Shown: positions 1 through 6,947, numbered from the stretch's first letter. The stretch is 8,415 bases of DNA from Comamonadaceae bacterium (GCA_947461325.1 CANHLD010000072.1:1-8415), one strand, 5' to 3'. Notes: a model not told the origin generated them from the sequence alone. Made by a program: numbers and translations.

Positions 1-393
1 AGCTTCGCCTTGCGCTTTGCTGCGTTGGTACAAGGACGGGCCGTGTTGGTCGGCACCGAGTGCACTGACGTGCAGCATGCGTTTGACGCCGGTTTGCACA
101 CACGCATGTGCAATTTGACGCGGCAATTGCACATGCACTTTGTCAAACGCGTGGCGGTCACCATGCAGTATGGCCACCAGATTGATGACCGCATCATGGC
201 CGGGCATCAATGCTGTAAGCGCTTGCGGATCATGCACATCGGCTTGCACCACCGTGACCTTTGGCAACATTTGTACCGAGCGCGCCGGTAAGCGTCGCGT
301 CACCACGGTCATGGAGATACCGGCGCGGTTGAGTGCCTCACACACATGACCGCCGACAAAACCGCTTCCACCTAAAACGAGAACATTTTTCAT
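1..393 (-). CDS. NAD(P)-binding epimerase / complex I NDUFA9-like protein, 5' part only
   Basis: The first 131 codons of a gene that continues past the left edge. The start ATG is the complement of 391-393. The N-terminus MKNVLVLGGSGFVGGHV is a Rossmann dinucleotide-binding fold with the GGxGFxG motif at residues 8-14. It is followed by the strand and acidic region typical of extended short-chain dehydrogenases (VVQADVHD, residues 48-55) and by the NLVAI segment near 71-75. A YxxxK pair (Y122, K126) sits in LYQRSKAQGE, as in atypical SDR proteins. The family covers sugar-nucleotide epimerases and NDUFA9-like proteins; the LHVSALGAD segment (residues 107-115) resembles the NDUFA9-like group, but the substrate cannot be told from this fragment. 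The gene is divergent from transaldolase, 72 bp away. No strong Shine-Dalgarno is visible. Family assignment is solid; exact function is not. Confidence 0.85.
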   Translation of the reverse strand, partial: MKNVLVLGGSGFVGGHVCEALNRAGISMTVVTRRLPARSVQMLPKVTVVQADVHDPQALTALMPGHDAVINLVAILHGDRHAFDKVHVQLPRQIAHACVQTGVKRMLHVSALGADQHGPSLYQRSKAQGEA

Positions 394-465
394 AAGTAGG
401 AATGTAGCTTGTCCTGCGCATGGGTTGCTGTAAGCCTGGTTGACAACCGTGGCGATAATCAGGAC

Positions 466-1410
466 ATGAACCAATTGGACGCGTTAAAACTTTATTCCAC
501 CGTGGTGGCCGACACCGGTGATTTTCAACAAATCAGCCGGTTTCAGCCGCAAGATGCCACCACCAATCCTTCGCTGATTCTCAAAGCCGTGCAAATGCCT
601 GCCTATGCGCAATTGCTGCAAGACACACGCGCGAAACATAAAGGCGCGCCCTTAGACCTAGTGATGGACCATTTGCTGGTGCGTTTCGGTTGCAGCATAT
701 TGGCATTGATCCCGGGCAGAGTCTCTACCGAAGTCGATGCCAGACACAGTTTTGACACCGAGGCCACGGTGGCGCGTGCGCAGCGCATCATCGGCCTCTA
801 CCAGGCTGCAGGTATAGACAAAGCACGCGTGTTGATCAAGGTTGCCGCCACATGGGAAGGCATACAAGCAGCTGCCACACTAGAGCGCGAAGGCATACAC
901 ACCAATTTGACCTTGTTGTTTTCATTCAGCCAGGCAGTGGCTTGCGCTGATGCAGGCGTCAAATTGATTTCTCCGTTCGTTGGACGCATCTACGACTGGT
1001 ACAAAAAATCTGCCGGTGCGCAATGGAACGAAGCAGCGCAAGCAGGCGCCAACGACCCCGGTGTGCAAAGCGTATGCCGCATCTACAACCATTACAAAAA
1101 GCACGGCATACACACCGAGGTGATGGGCGCGAGTTTTCGCAACACCGGTCAAATCATCGCGCTGGCCGGTTGCGATTTGCTGACCATCAGTCCCGAGTTA
1201 TTGACGCAATTGCAAAGCACAGAGCTTGCGGTGCAGCCTGCATTAAGCCGTGACAAAGCCATCGACATGGTTTTGCCCGAAGTGCATTTGAATGAATCCT
1301 CATTTCGCTTTGCCATGAACGAAGACGCGATGGCCACTGAAAAACTGGCCGAAGGCATTCGTGCTTTTTGCGCGGATGCGCACAAACTCGATCAACTGTT
1401 GTCGGCTTAA
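466..1410 (+). CDS. tal: transaldolase
   Basis: A 314-residue transaldolase of the TalB type (E. coli TalB has 317). It transfers a dihydroxyacetone unit between sedoheptulose 7-phosphate and glyceraldehyde 3-phosphate in the non-oxidative pentose phosphate pathway, in the cytosol. Visible landmarks are VVADTGDF with Asp16, PQDATTNPSLIL with Asn34, the PGRVSTEVDAR block (residues 83-93, Glu89), and the Schiff-base Lys125 in RVLIKVAAT. NLTLLFS, ISPFVGRIYDWYK and VMGASFRN follow in family order. The ATG at 466 is chosen because translation from there aligns with the family N-terminus. An in-frame TTG at 409 would add 19 residues without homology. AGGA at 461-464 lies only one base before the ATG, so the ribosome-binding site is weak or atypical. 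The stop TAA overlaps the stop of the convergent small gene. Confidence 0.97.
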   Translation: MNQLDALKLYSTVVADTGDFQQISRFQPQDATTNPSLILKAVQMPAYAQLLQDTRAKHKGAPLDLVMDHLLVRFGCSILALIPGRVSTEVDARHSFDTEATVARAQRIIGLYQAAGIDKARVLIKVAATWEGIQAAATLEREGIHTNLTLLFSFSQAVACADAGVKLISPFVGRIYDWYKKSAGAQWNEAAQAGANDPGVQSVCRIYNHYKKHGIHTEVMGASFRNTGQIIALAGCDLLTISPELLTQLQSTELAVQPALSRDKAIDMVLPEVHLNESSFRFAMNEDAMATEKLAEGIRAFCADAHKLDQLLSA

Positions 1411-1616
1411 GCAGTCAAGTCGACTTGCACGCCTTTGTCAAAAGACAGCACCGGGTGTTTCACCCGCAGGATGCGTTGTCTGATGGGCGCGGGTTTGGGC
1501 AACAGCCAATGTCTGGCTGTCGGCGGCAATATGCACGCGGTGACACACAGTTCTGCGTCTGAGTCAGAAGACAGGTTTTGGTATGAACGCACTTCTTGCA
1601 GCGCGATGGGCTTCAT
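1407..1616 (-). CDS. hypothetical small protein, 69 aa
   Basis: Not a family I recognise. It encodes MKPIALQEVRSYQN... ending in a basic, Pro-rich segment (PKPAPIRQRI) and FDKGVQVDLTA. There are two cysteines (C24, C28), no signal peptide and no membrane helix. Support for a real gene: the ORF fills the gap between tal and chaN, its stop shares the TTAA tetranucleotide with the convergent tal stop, and its codons favour G/C at the third position like the neighbouring genes. Against: no Shine-Dalgarno sits before the ATG (complement of 1614-1616), and the frame stays open upstream, so the true start could lie further up. It is preceded by an unusual inverted-repeat cluster. Confidence 0.55.
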   Translation of the reverse strand: MKPIALQEVRSYQNLSSDSDAELCVTACILPPTARHWLLPKPAPIRQRILRVKHPVLSFDKGVQVDLTA

Positions 1617-1628
1617 GCAGGTAGCTTG

Positions 1629-1680
1629 TAGGTATTCAGTTGTCTGAATAGTAACAATCCAACCTAAAATTGAATACCTA
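1629..1680. repeat. three-armed inverted-repeat cluster upstream of the 69 aa gene
   Basis: TAGGTATTCA (1629-1638) is a perfect inverted repeat of TGAATACCTA (1671-1680). The inner part of the first arm also forms the tight palindrome TATTCAG-TTGT-CTGAATA (1633-1650). The first arm can therefore pair with either of two partners. The cluster starts 12 bases upstream of the ATG of the minus-strand small gene and lies in an AT-rich stretch. A fourth TATTCA at 1724-1729 overlaps the chaN stop codon. It could be a repressor operator with an extra half-site, or a leader RNA with two alternative hairpins. Neither hairpin is followed by a U run, so it is not an obvious terminator. Confidence 0.6.
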
Positions 1681-1726
1681 AAAGCTAATATATAAGGATA
1701 TTTTTGCTATAAAACCACAAAAGTAT

Positions 1727-2653
1727 TCATTTTTTTCTCAGGCTTAGACAAGGGTCGGGGCGTTGTTGTGCAGGGGTCACCCAGACAAAGTCAGCGATTC
1801 CTCTGAAACTTTGTAGCCACTCGAAACGCTCAGCATCGTCAGCGAAAGCGGCATGTTCTACAAACAACACACTGACGGTGTGCAACTCCGGTCGGTTGGC
1901 GCGAATGATTTGCGGCACACCCAGGTGTTTCCACACATGGCCATTGCCCGCGATGAGCACGGCCGGTAAATGCTTGAGCAGTTCAGCCGCCATGCTGGCG
2001 TCGCGCGCCCGTTGAACTGCCAACATGCCGTCAAACATGCTGGCTGGCATGGCGCCGCAATGGCCTTCGTCGATTTCGCGCCGCAGTTGTTTTAAAGCGT
2101 CTTCGCCCAAGACCGCTTTTTGCAGCAAGCCGTGCAAACCTAGCGGTAACTGACTGCCTTTGCTGCTGAAAATCTCCCGGGTTTGCGGCGCAGTGATGTT
2201 GCCGCCATACACAGCCAACCCAGCTTGAAGGGCGGATGAAAACACCGGTTCATGCAGTGGCCATTGCCAGCCATTTGCGTCAAAGCCTGCTTGTTCCAAC
2301 CCGGTCGCCAAGGCAAGTTGGCTATCAACTTGTTGTCCAGCAGTTAACTGCTCTGCAACCACATGGCGCTTGGACATGGAGGTATCAATCAATAGCTTGC
2401 CCCGCAAAACATGATGGCGCGGGTTGTCATGTATTTCACCCAGCAAGACGATGTCAGCTTGGCTGATGCTTTTTAACAACGAAGCCACGGTCAGACTTTG
2501 ACCATCTTGCACAGCCCACAAGCTTTCACCCGAAGGCGTGTTTTCCTGCGCATGCGCTGGATGGCACACCACCAAGCATATGCAAACTAACAGTGGGAAA
2601 AAGAGCCGTAAATTACGTTGCTGACGCAGCTTAGAAAAAAAAAGAAATGCCAT
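1727..2653 (-). CDS. ChaN/DUF399-type haem-binding exported protein
   Basis: 308 residues. A positively charged start (KLRQQRNLR), a hydrophobic core (about residues 18-30) and AHA before Gln36 form a signal peptide with a likely type I cleavage after Ala35. A lipoprotein site at Cys30 (LVVC) is possible but has an unfavourable Val before the Cys. The mature part carries the family marks: VLLGEIHDNPRHH (69-81), HVVAEQL (97-103), GHCGAMP (197-203), MLAVQRARDASMA (210-222) and IAGNGHVWKHLGVP (234-247). ChaN-like proteins bind haem and are linked to iron acquisition; here they would act in the periplasm or at the outer membrane. The ATG (complement of 2651-2653) has a weak AGG six bases upstream. 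The coding strand has a run of nine T at codons 4-7. It is divergent from the LysR gene. Family assignment is good; the haem role is from family knowledge. Confidence 0.88.
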   Translation of the reverse strand: MAFLFFSKLRQQRNLRLFFPLLVCICLVVCHPAHAQENTPSGESLWAVQDGQSLTVASLLKSISQADIVLLGEIHDNPRHHVLRGKLLIDTSMSKRHVVAEQLTAGQQVDSQLALATGLEQAGFDANGWQWPLHEPVFSSALQAGLAVYGGNITAPQTREIFSSKGSQLPLGLHGLLQKAVLGEDALKQLRREIDEGHCGAMPASMFDGMLAVQRARDASMAAELLKHLPAVLIAGNGHVWKHLGVPQIIRANRPELHTVSVLFVEHAAFADDAERFEWLQSFRGIADFVWVTPAQQRPDPCLSLRKK

Positions 2654-2733
2654 GCTTGCCTAAAACGGTGAGTGAAAAAGGTCTCTCACCATACCTTGAG
2701 ATGGCGACACTGAACGGCGTGCTTGCCTAAAAC
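2653..2733. repeat. 14-bp direct repeat around the chaN start
   Basis: TGCTTGCCTAAAAC occurs at 2653-2666 and again at 2720-2733, 67 bases apart. Read on the minus strand, GTTTTAGGCAAGCA is the chaN initiation region; in the distal copy the base triplet at the ATG position is ACG. A six-base inverted repeat, GGTGAG (2667-2672) and CTCACC (2685-2690), lies between the copies. Purpose unknown: it may be a duplicated binding site or a remnant of a short duplication. Confidence 0.6.
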
Positions 2734-2791
2734 CAGAGGAAAAGATGTCTAAAAATGAGACAGTGTATGCAATTCAAAAGAAATAAAGAAA

Positions 2792-2803
2792 TTAAATATT
2801 TAA
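2792..2803. promoter_or_regulatory. AT palindrome in chaN/LysR intergenic region, candidate LysR-type site
   Basis: TTAAATATTTAA is a perfect 12-bp palindrome midway between the divergent chaN and lysR-type genes, about 60 bases before the regulator start. LysR-type regulators usually bind AT-rich dyads with a T-N11-A core in exactly such divergent regions. The surroundings are very AT-rich, so chance is a real alternative. Confidence 0.3.
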
Positions 2804-2811
2804 AATAAAAG

Positions 2812-2830
2812 GATATAAATTATTAATATC
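2812..2830. promoter_or_regulatory. possible Fur-box-like 19-mer
   Basis: GATATAAATTATTAATATC has GATAT and ATATC ends around a 9-base centre and matches the classical 19-bp Fur consensus (GATAATGATAATCATTATC) at 13 positions by hand count. It lies between chaN, a family often under iron control, and the LysR gene. The AT-rich background makes such matches cheap, and it is about 160 bases from the chaN start. Confidence 0.25.
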
Positions 2831-2861
2831 TATTTGACACTTTACGGTTTTAAATACGGAC

Positions 2862-3848
2862 ATGTCATTAGCCAAAACCGCCAACATCAAACAATTGATC
2901 ACCTTCCAAAAGGTGGCGCGCTTAGGTAATGTCAGTTTGGCGGCTGAAGAACTCTTTCTCAGTCAATCTGCTACCTCCATCCAACTGTCAAATCTGGAAG
3001 AAGCAGTAGGCGTTAAATTGCTGAGTCGAACAGGCCGCGGCATACGTTTGACCGAGGCAGGTGAAGTGCTCTATACCTTGAGTGAGCGCGTTCTGAATAC
3101 ATGGCAGGAAGTCAGCGACGAGATGGAGTCCTACCTCGGTGACTTCTCCGGCACCTTGCGCATTGGTGCGGTCACGACCGCGGAGTATTGGTTACCGCAC
3201 TTGTTGGTCAACTTTGCCAATGCCAACCCGAAAATCAAATTGAAATTGCAAGTGGCCAATCGGGATGACATTGTTCGGTACCTGAGCGCAGATGAAATTG
3301 ATCTGGCTGTAATGGGCAGGGCGCCTGATGAAATCAGGGTGAAGTCGGTGGGTTTTGCCAATAACCCGACCGCTTTTTTGGCCGCTCCCAGCCATGCCCT
3401 GATGCACACCCATGGACTGAGTTTGGAAATGCTGGCCAATGCGCAAATGCTGGTCAGAGAAAAAGGTTCGGGTGCACGTTCTTCGCTTGAGCGCATGTTC
3501 AAAGGAGAGGGCATCAAATTGGCGGTAGGTGCCGAGTTATCCAGCAATGAATCGATCAAGCAGCTTTGCATAGCCGGGCTGGGTCCTGCCTACATGTCAT
3601 TGCAGTCTTGCCTGCTAGAAATCAGAGCTGGTTTGTTGTCTGTTCTCCCTTTGCCAAATAACCCGCTGAACCGGCGCTGGAATGTGGTGCATCTGGAACA
3701 CAAGCCGTTGTCACAGGTTGCTTCTGTTTTCATGGAGCACTTGATTCGCAATGGTCAAAAAGAAATCGAACAGCAATTGACAAAGCTATCCAAAATACCT
3801 GTGGAAGGGCTGGCGCAACTGCACGGAAAAATTCCTTCAAAAAATTAA
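2862..3848 (+). CDS. LysR-family transcriptional regulator, CbbR-like
   Basis: 328 residues. The N-terminal winged helix-turn-helix covers about residues 8-67 (LITFQKVARLGNVSLAAEELFLSQ, then IQLSNLEEAVGVKLLSRTGRGIRLTEAGE) and a linker helix runs to about 90. A type 2 periplasmic-binding-like effector domain runs from about 97 to 300. The blocks GTLRIGAVTTAEYWLP, ANRDDIVRYLSADEIDLAVMGRAP, REKGSGARSSLERMF and SSNESIKQLCIAGLGPAYMS match the CbbR/RbcR subgroup. In that group the effectors are often small metabolites and the targets are often CO2 fixation genes, but no such gene is in view, so I give no symbol. The ATG at 2862 is the natural family start. The upstream GGA is a poor ribosome-binding site. 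A divergent partner is the usual target of such regulators, which makes chaN a candidate. The polar tail after about residue 300 looks longer than usual. Confidence 0.92.
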   Translation: MSLAKTANIKQLITFQKVARLGNVSLAAEELFLSQSATSIQLSNLEEAVGVKLLSRTGRGIRLTEAGEVLYTLSERVLNTWQEVSDEMESYLGDFSGTLRIGAVTTAEYWLPHLLVNFANANPKIKLKLQVANRDDIVRYLSADEIDLAVMGRAPDEIRVKSVGFANNPTAFLAAPSHALMHTHGLSLEMLANAQMLVREKGSGARSSLERMFKGEGIKLAVGAELSSNESIKQLCIAGLGPAYMSLQSCLLEIRAGLLSVLPLPNNPLNRRWNVVHLEHKPLSQVASVFMEHLIRNGQKEIEQQLTKLSKIPVEGLAQLHGKIPSKN

Positions 3849-3865
3849 AAACCCGCTGACCAATG

Positions 3866-3901
3866 AAAAAACCCCTGCCAGGCGCAAGCCCTGCAGGGGT
3901 T
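3866..3901 (-). terminator. rho-independent terminator of groESL
   Basis: On the minus strand AACCCCTGC (3893-3901) pairs with GCAGGGGTT (3870-3878) in a nine-base GC-rich stem. AGG and CCT inside the loop can extend the pairing. The stem runs straight into six T (complement of 3866-3871). It lies about 95 bases after the groEL stop and just past the end of the convergent LysR gene. On the plus strand the stem lacks a U tail, so it serves mainly groESL. Confidence 0.85.
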
Positions 3902-3995
3902 GAATGTCGACAAACGTTTGGTTGCATGGCGACGGGGTTCGAAAACTCTGGGCATGTGTGAATCACACCGCCCAGCGCTTTCATGACACAAGCAA

Positions 3996-5651
<1,656 letters not shown>

Positions 5652-5705
5652 GTTAGGACTCCAGAAATATCAAAAAAAAATTTTTGTCGATGAAGAAGAA
5701 AGTGT

Positions 5706-5812
5706 CGCGAGCGGGTCGTAGGCTAGGCAGACGGAGCACAGCAACCGGAACGTACTTTGAGTACGTGAGGATTGCGAGCGCCGGCTAACGACGCATACGG
5801 GCCGCGCAGTAG
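5706..5812. repeat. long imperfect inverted repeat between groES and groEL
   Basis: The centre is the perfect hairpin ACGTACT-TTG-AGTACGT (5750-5766). The flanks continue to pair imperfectly outwards: CAACC with the GGATTG on the other side, GGAGC with the GAGCGCC region, and GCGGG near 5711-5715 with CCCGC-type sequence near 5799-5808. Together this gives an element of about 105 bp that is almost one long hairpin and more GC-rich than the rest of the spacer. It fills the space between groES (stop at 5815) and the AT-rich leader of groEL. I recall similar GTACTTTGAGTAC-centred intergenic elements in Burkholderiales genomes, but this is unverified memory. It would be transcribed within the groESL mRNA. 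Confidence 0.65.
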
Positions 5813-5814
5813 CT

Positions 5815-6105
5815 TTATTTCTCGACAACCGCGAAGAGGTCTTCTTCTTTCATCACCAGCAGTTCGTCGCCGTCAACCTTGACGGTCTGGCCGCTGTATT
5901 TGCCGAACAACACGCGGTCGCCGACTTTGACGCTCATGGCAGCCAGATCGCCTTTGTCGTTTTTCTTGCCGGGGCCGACAGCCAAGATTTCACCCTGATC
6001 GGGCTTTTCTGCCGCGTTGTCGGGGATGACGATGCCGGAAGCGGTTTTGGTTTCGCTTTCAATGCGCTTGACGATCACACGATCGTGCAAAGGACGAAGT
6101 TTCAT
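5815..6105 (-). CDS. groES: co-chaperonin GroES (10 kDa)
   Basis: 96 residues, full length. It forms the heptameric lid on the GroEL chamber. The sequence starts MKLRPLHDRVIVKRIE, carries the mobile-loop region ETKTASGIVIPDNAAEKP (about residues 18-35), then GEILAVGPG (38-46), VGDRVLFGKYSG and DGDELLVMKEEDLFAVVE, all typical. The ATG is the complement of 6103-6105, with AGGAG (complement of 6111-6115) five bases upstream. It is the first gene of the operon with groEL and is expressed from the CIRCE-controlled promoter upstream. Confidence 0.99.
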   Translation of the reverse strand: MKLRPLHDRVIVKRIESETKTASGIVIPDNAAEKPDQGEILAVGPGKKNDKGDLAAMSVKVGDRVLFGKYSGQTVKVDGDELLVMKEEDLFAVVEK

Positions 6106-6110
6106 GGGTT

Positions 6111-6115
6111 CTCCT
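6111..6115 (-). promoter_or_regulatory. groES ribosome binding site
   Basis: AGGAG on the minus strand, five bases before the groES ATG. It is the strongest Shine-Dalgarno in the window and fits the high expression expected for groESL. Confidence 0.85.
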
Positions 6116-6142
6116 GAGGGAAACTAAACAAGACAAAAATAG

Positions 6143-6177
6143 GCACCTGAGGTGCACAGACTCAAACCGGTCTGAGT
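6143..6177. promoter_or_regulatory. two palindromes in the groES leader
   Basis: GCACC-TGA-GGTGC (6143-6155) is a perfect five-base stem with a triloop. ACTCAAACCGGTCTGAGT (6160-6177) is an 18-bp palindrome with a single mismatched pair. Both lie in the transcribed leader between CIRCE and the groES Shine-Dalgarno. They could fold as successive hairpins that stabilise the mRNA, or serve as an extra operator. The Shine-Dalgarno itself is not clearly sequestered, so a simple RNA thermometer is not evident. Confidence 0.55.
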
Positions 6178-6184
6178 TGCGTTG

Positions 6185-6211
6185 TTAGCACTCGACCGGC
6201 TAGAGTGCTAA
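6185..6211. promoter_or_regulatory. CIRCE operator (HrcA binding site)
   Basis: TTAGCACTC (6185-6193), nine spacer bases, GAGTGCTAA (6203-6211): an exact match to the CIRCE consensus with the standard N9 spacing. It abuts the groES -10 element, so bound HrcA would block initiation of groESL. The hrcA gene is not in this window. Confidence 0.98.
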
Positions 6212-6239
6212 TGATAAGGGTAAACGACCGGAATTCAAG
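6211..6239 (-). promoter_or_regulatory. groESL promoter, overlapping sigma70-like and sigma32-like elements
   Basis: Minus strand: TTGAAT (complement of 6233-6238), 16 bases, TATCAT (complement of 6211-6216) is a fair sigma70 promoter. Overlapping it, CTTGAA (complement of 6234-6239), 13 bases, CCCTTAT (complement of 6214-6220) resembles the sigma32 heat-shock consensus (CTTGAA, then CCCCAT-type). The start would fall inside CIRCE, giving a leader of about 100 nt. Dual control by HrcA and sigma32 is known for groESL in some betaproteobacteria; here it is inferred from sequence. Confidence 0.7.
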
Positions 6240-6312
6240 CCTTCAGTGAAAAACAAGCCTATATCTGGCTGAAAAATATAAAGATAGTAGTCATTCTGTC
6301 GATGCTTCACAC

Positions 6313-6327
6313 TCAAGCAGTGCTTGA
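6313..6327. repeat. short inverted repeat upstream of the 72 aa gene
   Basis: TCAAGC-AGT-GCTTGA (6313-6327) is a perfect six-base stem. A competing pairing is GCTTCA (6304-6309) with TGAAGC (6325-6330). It lies 26 bases before the start of the 72 aa ORF and may be an operator or leader hairpin. There is no U run, so it is not a terminator. Confidence 0.35.
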
Positions 6328-6353
6328 AGCAGTAAACCAGACAGGGGGCTGAA

Positions 6354-6572
6354 ATGAGAATTGATGCAGTTGGCTTGAACCGACCGCTTAGCCGTATGCA
6401 AGGGCCGATCAAAAAGGTGGCCGGTGTGACCAAACCATTGACCATGGCGGTCACCGAGTTGTCTGAAGATACGCCTGCGCCTGACGAAGCTGAAACCGTG
6501 CGCGGCAGACCACATGACAAACCGAACAACCGTTTGGACACGTTGGGCAGTGAGGTGGATGTGTGGGTATAG
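6354..6572 (+). CDS. hypothetical small protein, 72 aa
   Basis: Not recognised. The product starts MRIDAVGLNRPLSRMQGPIK, has an acidic middle (TELSEDTPAPDEAE) and ends DTLGSEVDVWV. It has no signal peptide, membrane segment or cysteine and looks soluble and largely disordered. A good AGGGGG (6343-6348) lies five bases before the ATG, the main argument for a real gene. Opposite-strand frames in the same place run into CIRCE and are not convincing. It is divergent from groES and ends four bases before the 3' CCA of the convergent tRNA-Pro gene. Function unknown. Confidence 0.6.
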   Translation: MRIDAVGLNRPLSRMQGPIKKVAGVTKPLTMAVTELSEDTPAPDEAETVRGRPHDKPNNRLDTLGSEVDVWV

Positions 6573-6576
6573 CAAC

Positions 6577-6653
6577 TGGTCGGGGTGAGAGGATTTGAAC
6601 CTCCGGTCTCTACGTCCCGAACGTAGCGCTTTACCAGACTAAGCTACACCCCG
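6577..6653 (-). tRNA. tRNA-Pro (anticodon CGG)
   Basis: A 77-base cloverleaf including an encoded CCA. The acceptor CGGGGTG (complement of 6647-6653) pairs fully with CACCCCG (complement of 6581-6587), followed by discriminator A and CCA. The D arm is GCTT...AAGC. The anticodon stem CTACG/CGTAG encloses the loop TTCGGGA, with anticodon CGG at the complement of 6617-6619. The T arm GGAGG-TTCAAAT-CCTCT has one G-U pair. It decodes CCG codons. The rest of the gap up to 6783 holds its probable promoter. Confidence 0.98.
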
Positions 6654-6663
6654 CAGGGGCAAT

Positions 6664-6702
6664 ATTTTACCAAGCCAGCCTGCTTAAACCCATTGAGGGT
6701 TT
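6664..6702 (-). promoter_or_regulatory. probable tRNA-Pro promoter with a short hairpin in the -35 area
   Basis: TAAAAT (complement of 6664-6669) is a fair -10 located 11 bases before the mature tRNA 5' end. No good -35 stands at 16-18 bases; that position is occupied by AAACCC-ATTGA-GGGTTT (6686-6702), a perfect six-base stem. A weak outer GCCTG/CAGGC pair (6678-6682 and 6716-6720) surrounds it. Confidence 0.4.
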
Positions 6703-6782
6703 GTTGGGTAACTGACAGGCACAGAGTTGTTAACATAGCCTCAACACGACTAACTTCCTTCACTTTTTAGCTTGCAGCGACC

Positions 6783-6923
6783 ATGAAAAAATGCTCCTTT
6801 GAAAAAGCCAAAGCCATGCGCGCTCAAGGTGAAAAATTCTTCAAAGAAGGCAGCGAAGACGATGCCTTGAAATTCCTTCAAGATGCTAAGAAATTTTTGC
6901 AAGAAGGCCCAGCGAATAACTGA
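6783..6923 (+). CDS. 46 aa helical, single-TPR-like small protein
   Basis: A short ORF from ATG 6783 to TGA 6921-6923. The product begins MKKCSFEKAKAMRAQGEKFF and continues as a charged, Lys/Glu-rich sequence with no signal or membrane segment. Residues 9-42 fit one tetratricopeptide repeat: Gly16 at consensus position 8, Phe19 at 11, Ala28 at 20, Leu32 at 24 and Ala35 at 27. The terminal proline of the consensus is missing. The fit suggests a helix-turn-helix adaptor or a dimerising mini-protein. There is no clear Shine-Dalgarno. It lies 24 bases before the exported Cys protein on the same strand, so they may share a transcript. TPR resemblance is from pattern reading only. Confidence 0.65.
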   Translation: MKKCSFEKAKAMRAQGEKFFKEGSEDDALKFLQDAKKFLQEGPANN

Positions 6924-6947
6924 GCCACCTAATTGATCAACCCTCAG

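Noticed and set aside
440..445. TTGACA shortly before tal (and a similar one at 2834-2839 before the LysR gene) as a -35 box
   Set aside because: In both cases a -10 at 16-18 bases would fall on the start codon and the bases there do not match, so no promoter can be assigned.
409..465. Upstream TTG start giving transaldolase 19 extra residues
   Set aside because: The extension has no similarity to transaldolases; the ATG at 466 aligns with the family N-terminus.
3131..3571. Minus-strand frame of 146 codons inside the LysR gene
   Set aside because: The plus frame is a clear full-length LysR regulator; the antisense frame has no recognisable motifs.
3911..3920. Palindrome CAAACGTTTG between the groEL stop and its terminator
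   Set aside because: Ten bases without flanking symmetry or U tail; expected by chance at this scale.
6200..6541. Minus-strand frame of 113 codons upstream of groES
   Set aside because: It runs through the groESL promoter and into CIRCE, has no ribosome binding site, and competes with a plus-strand ORF that has a good one.
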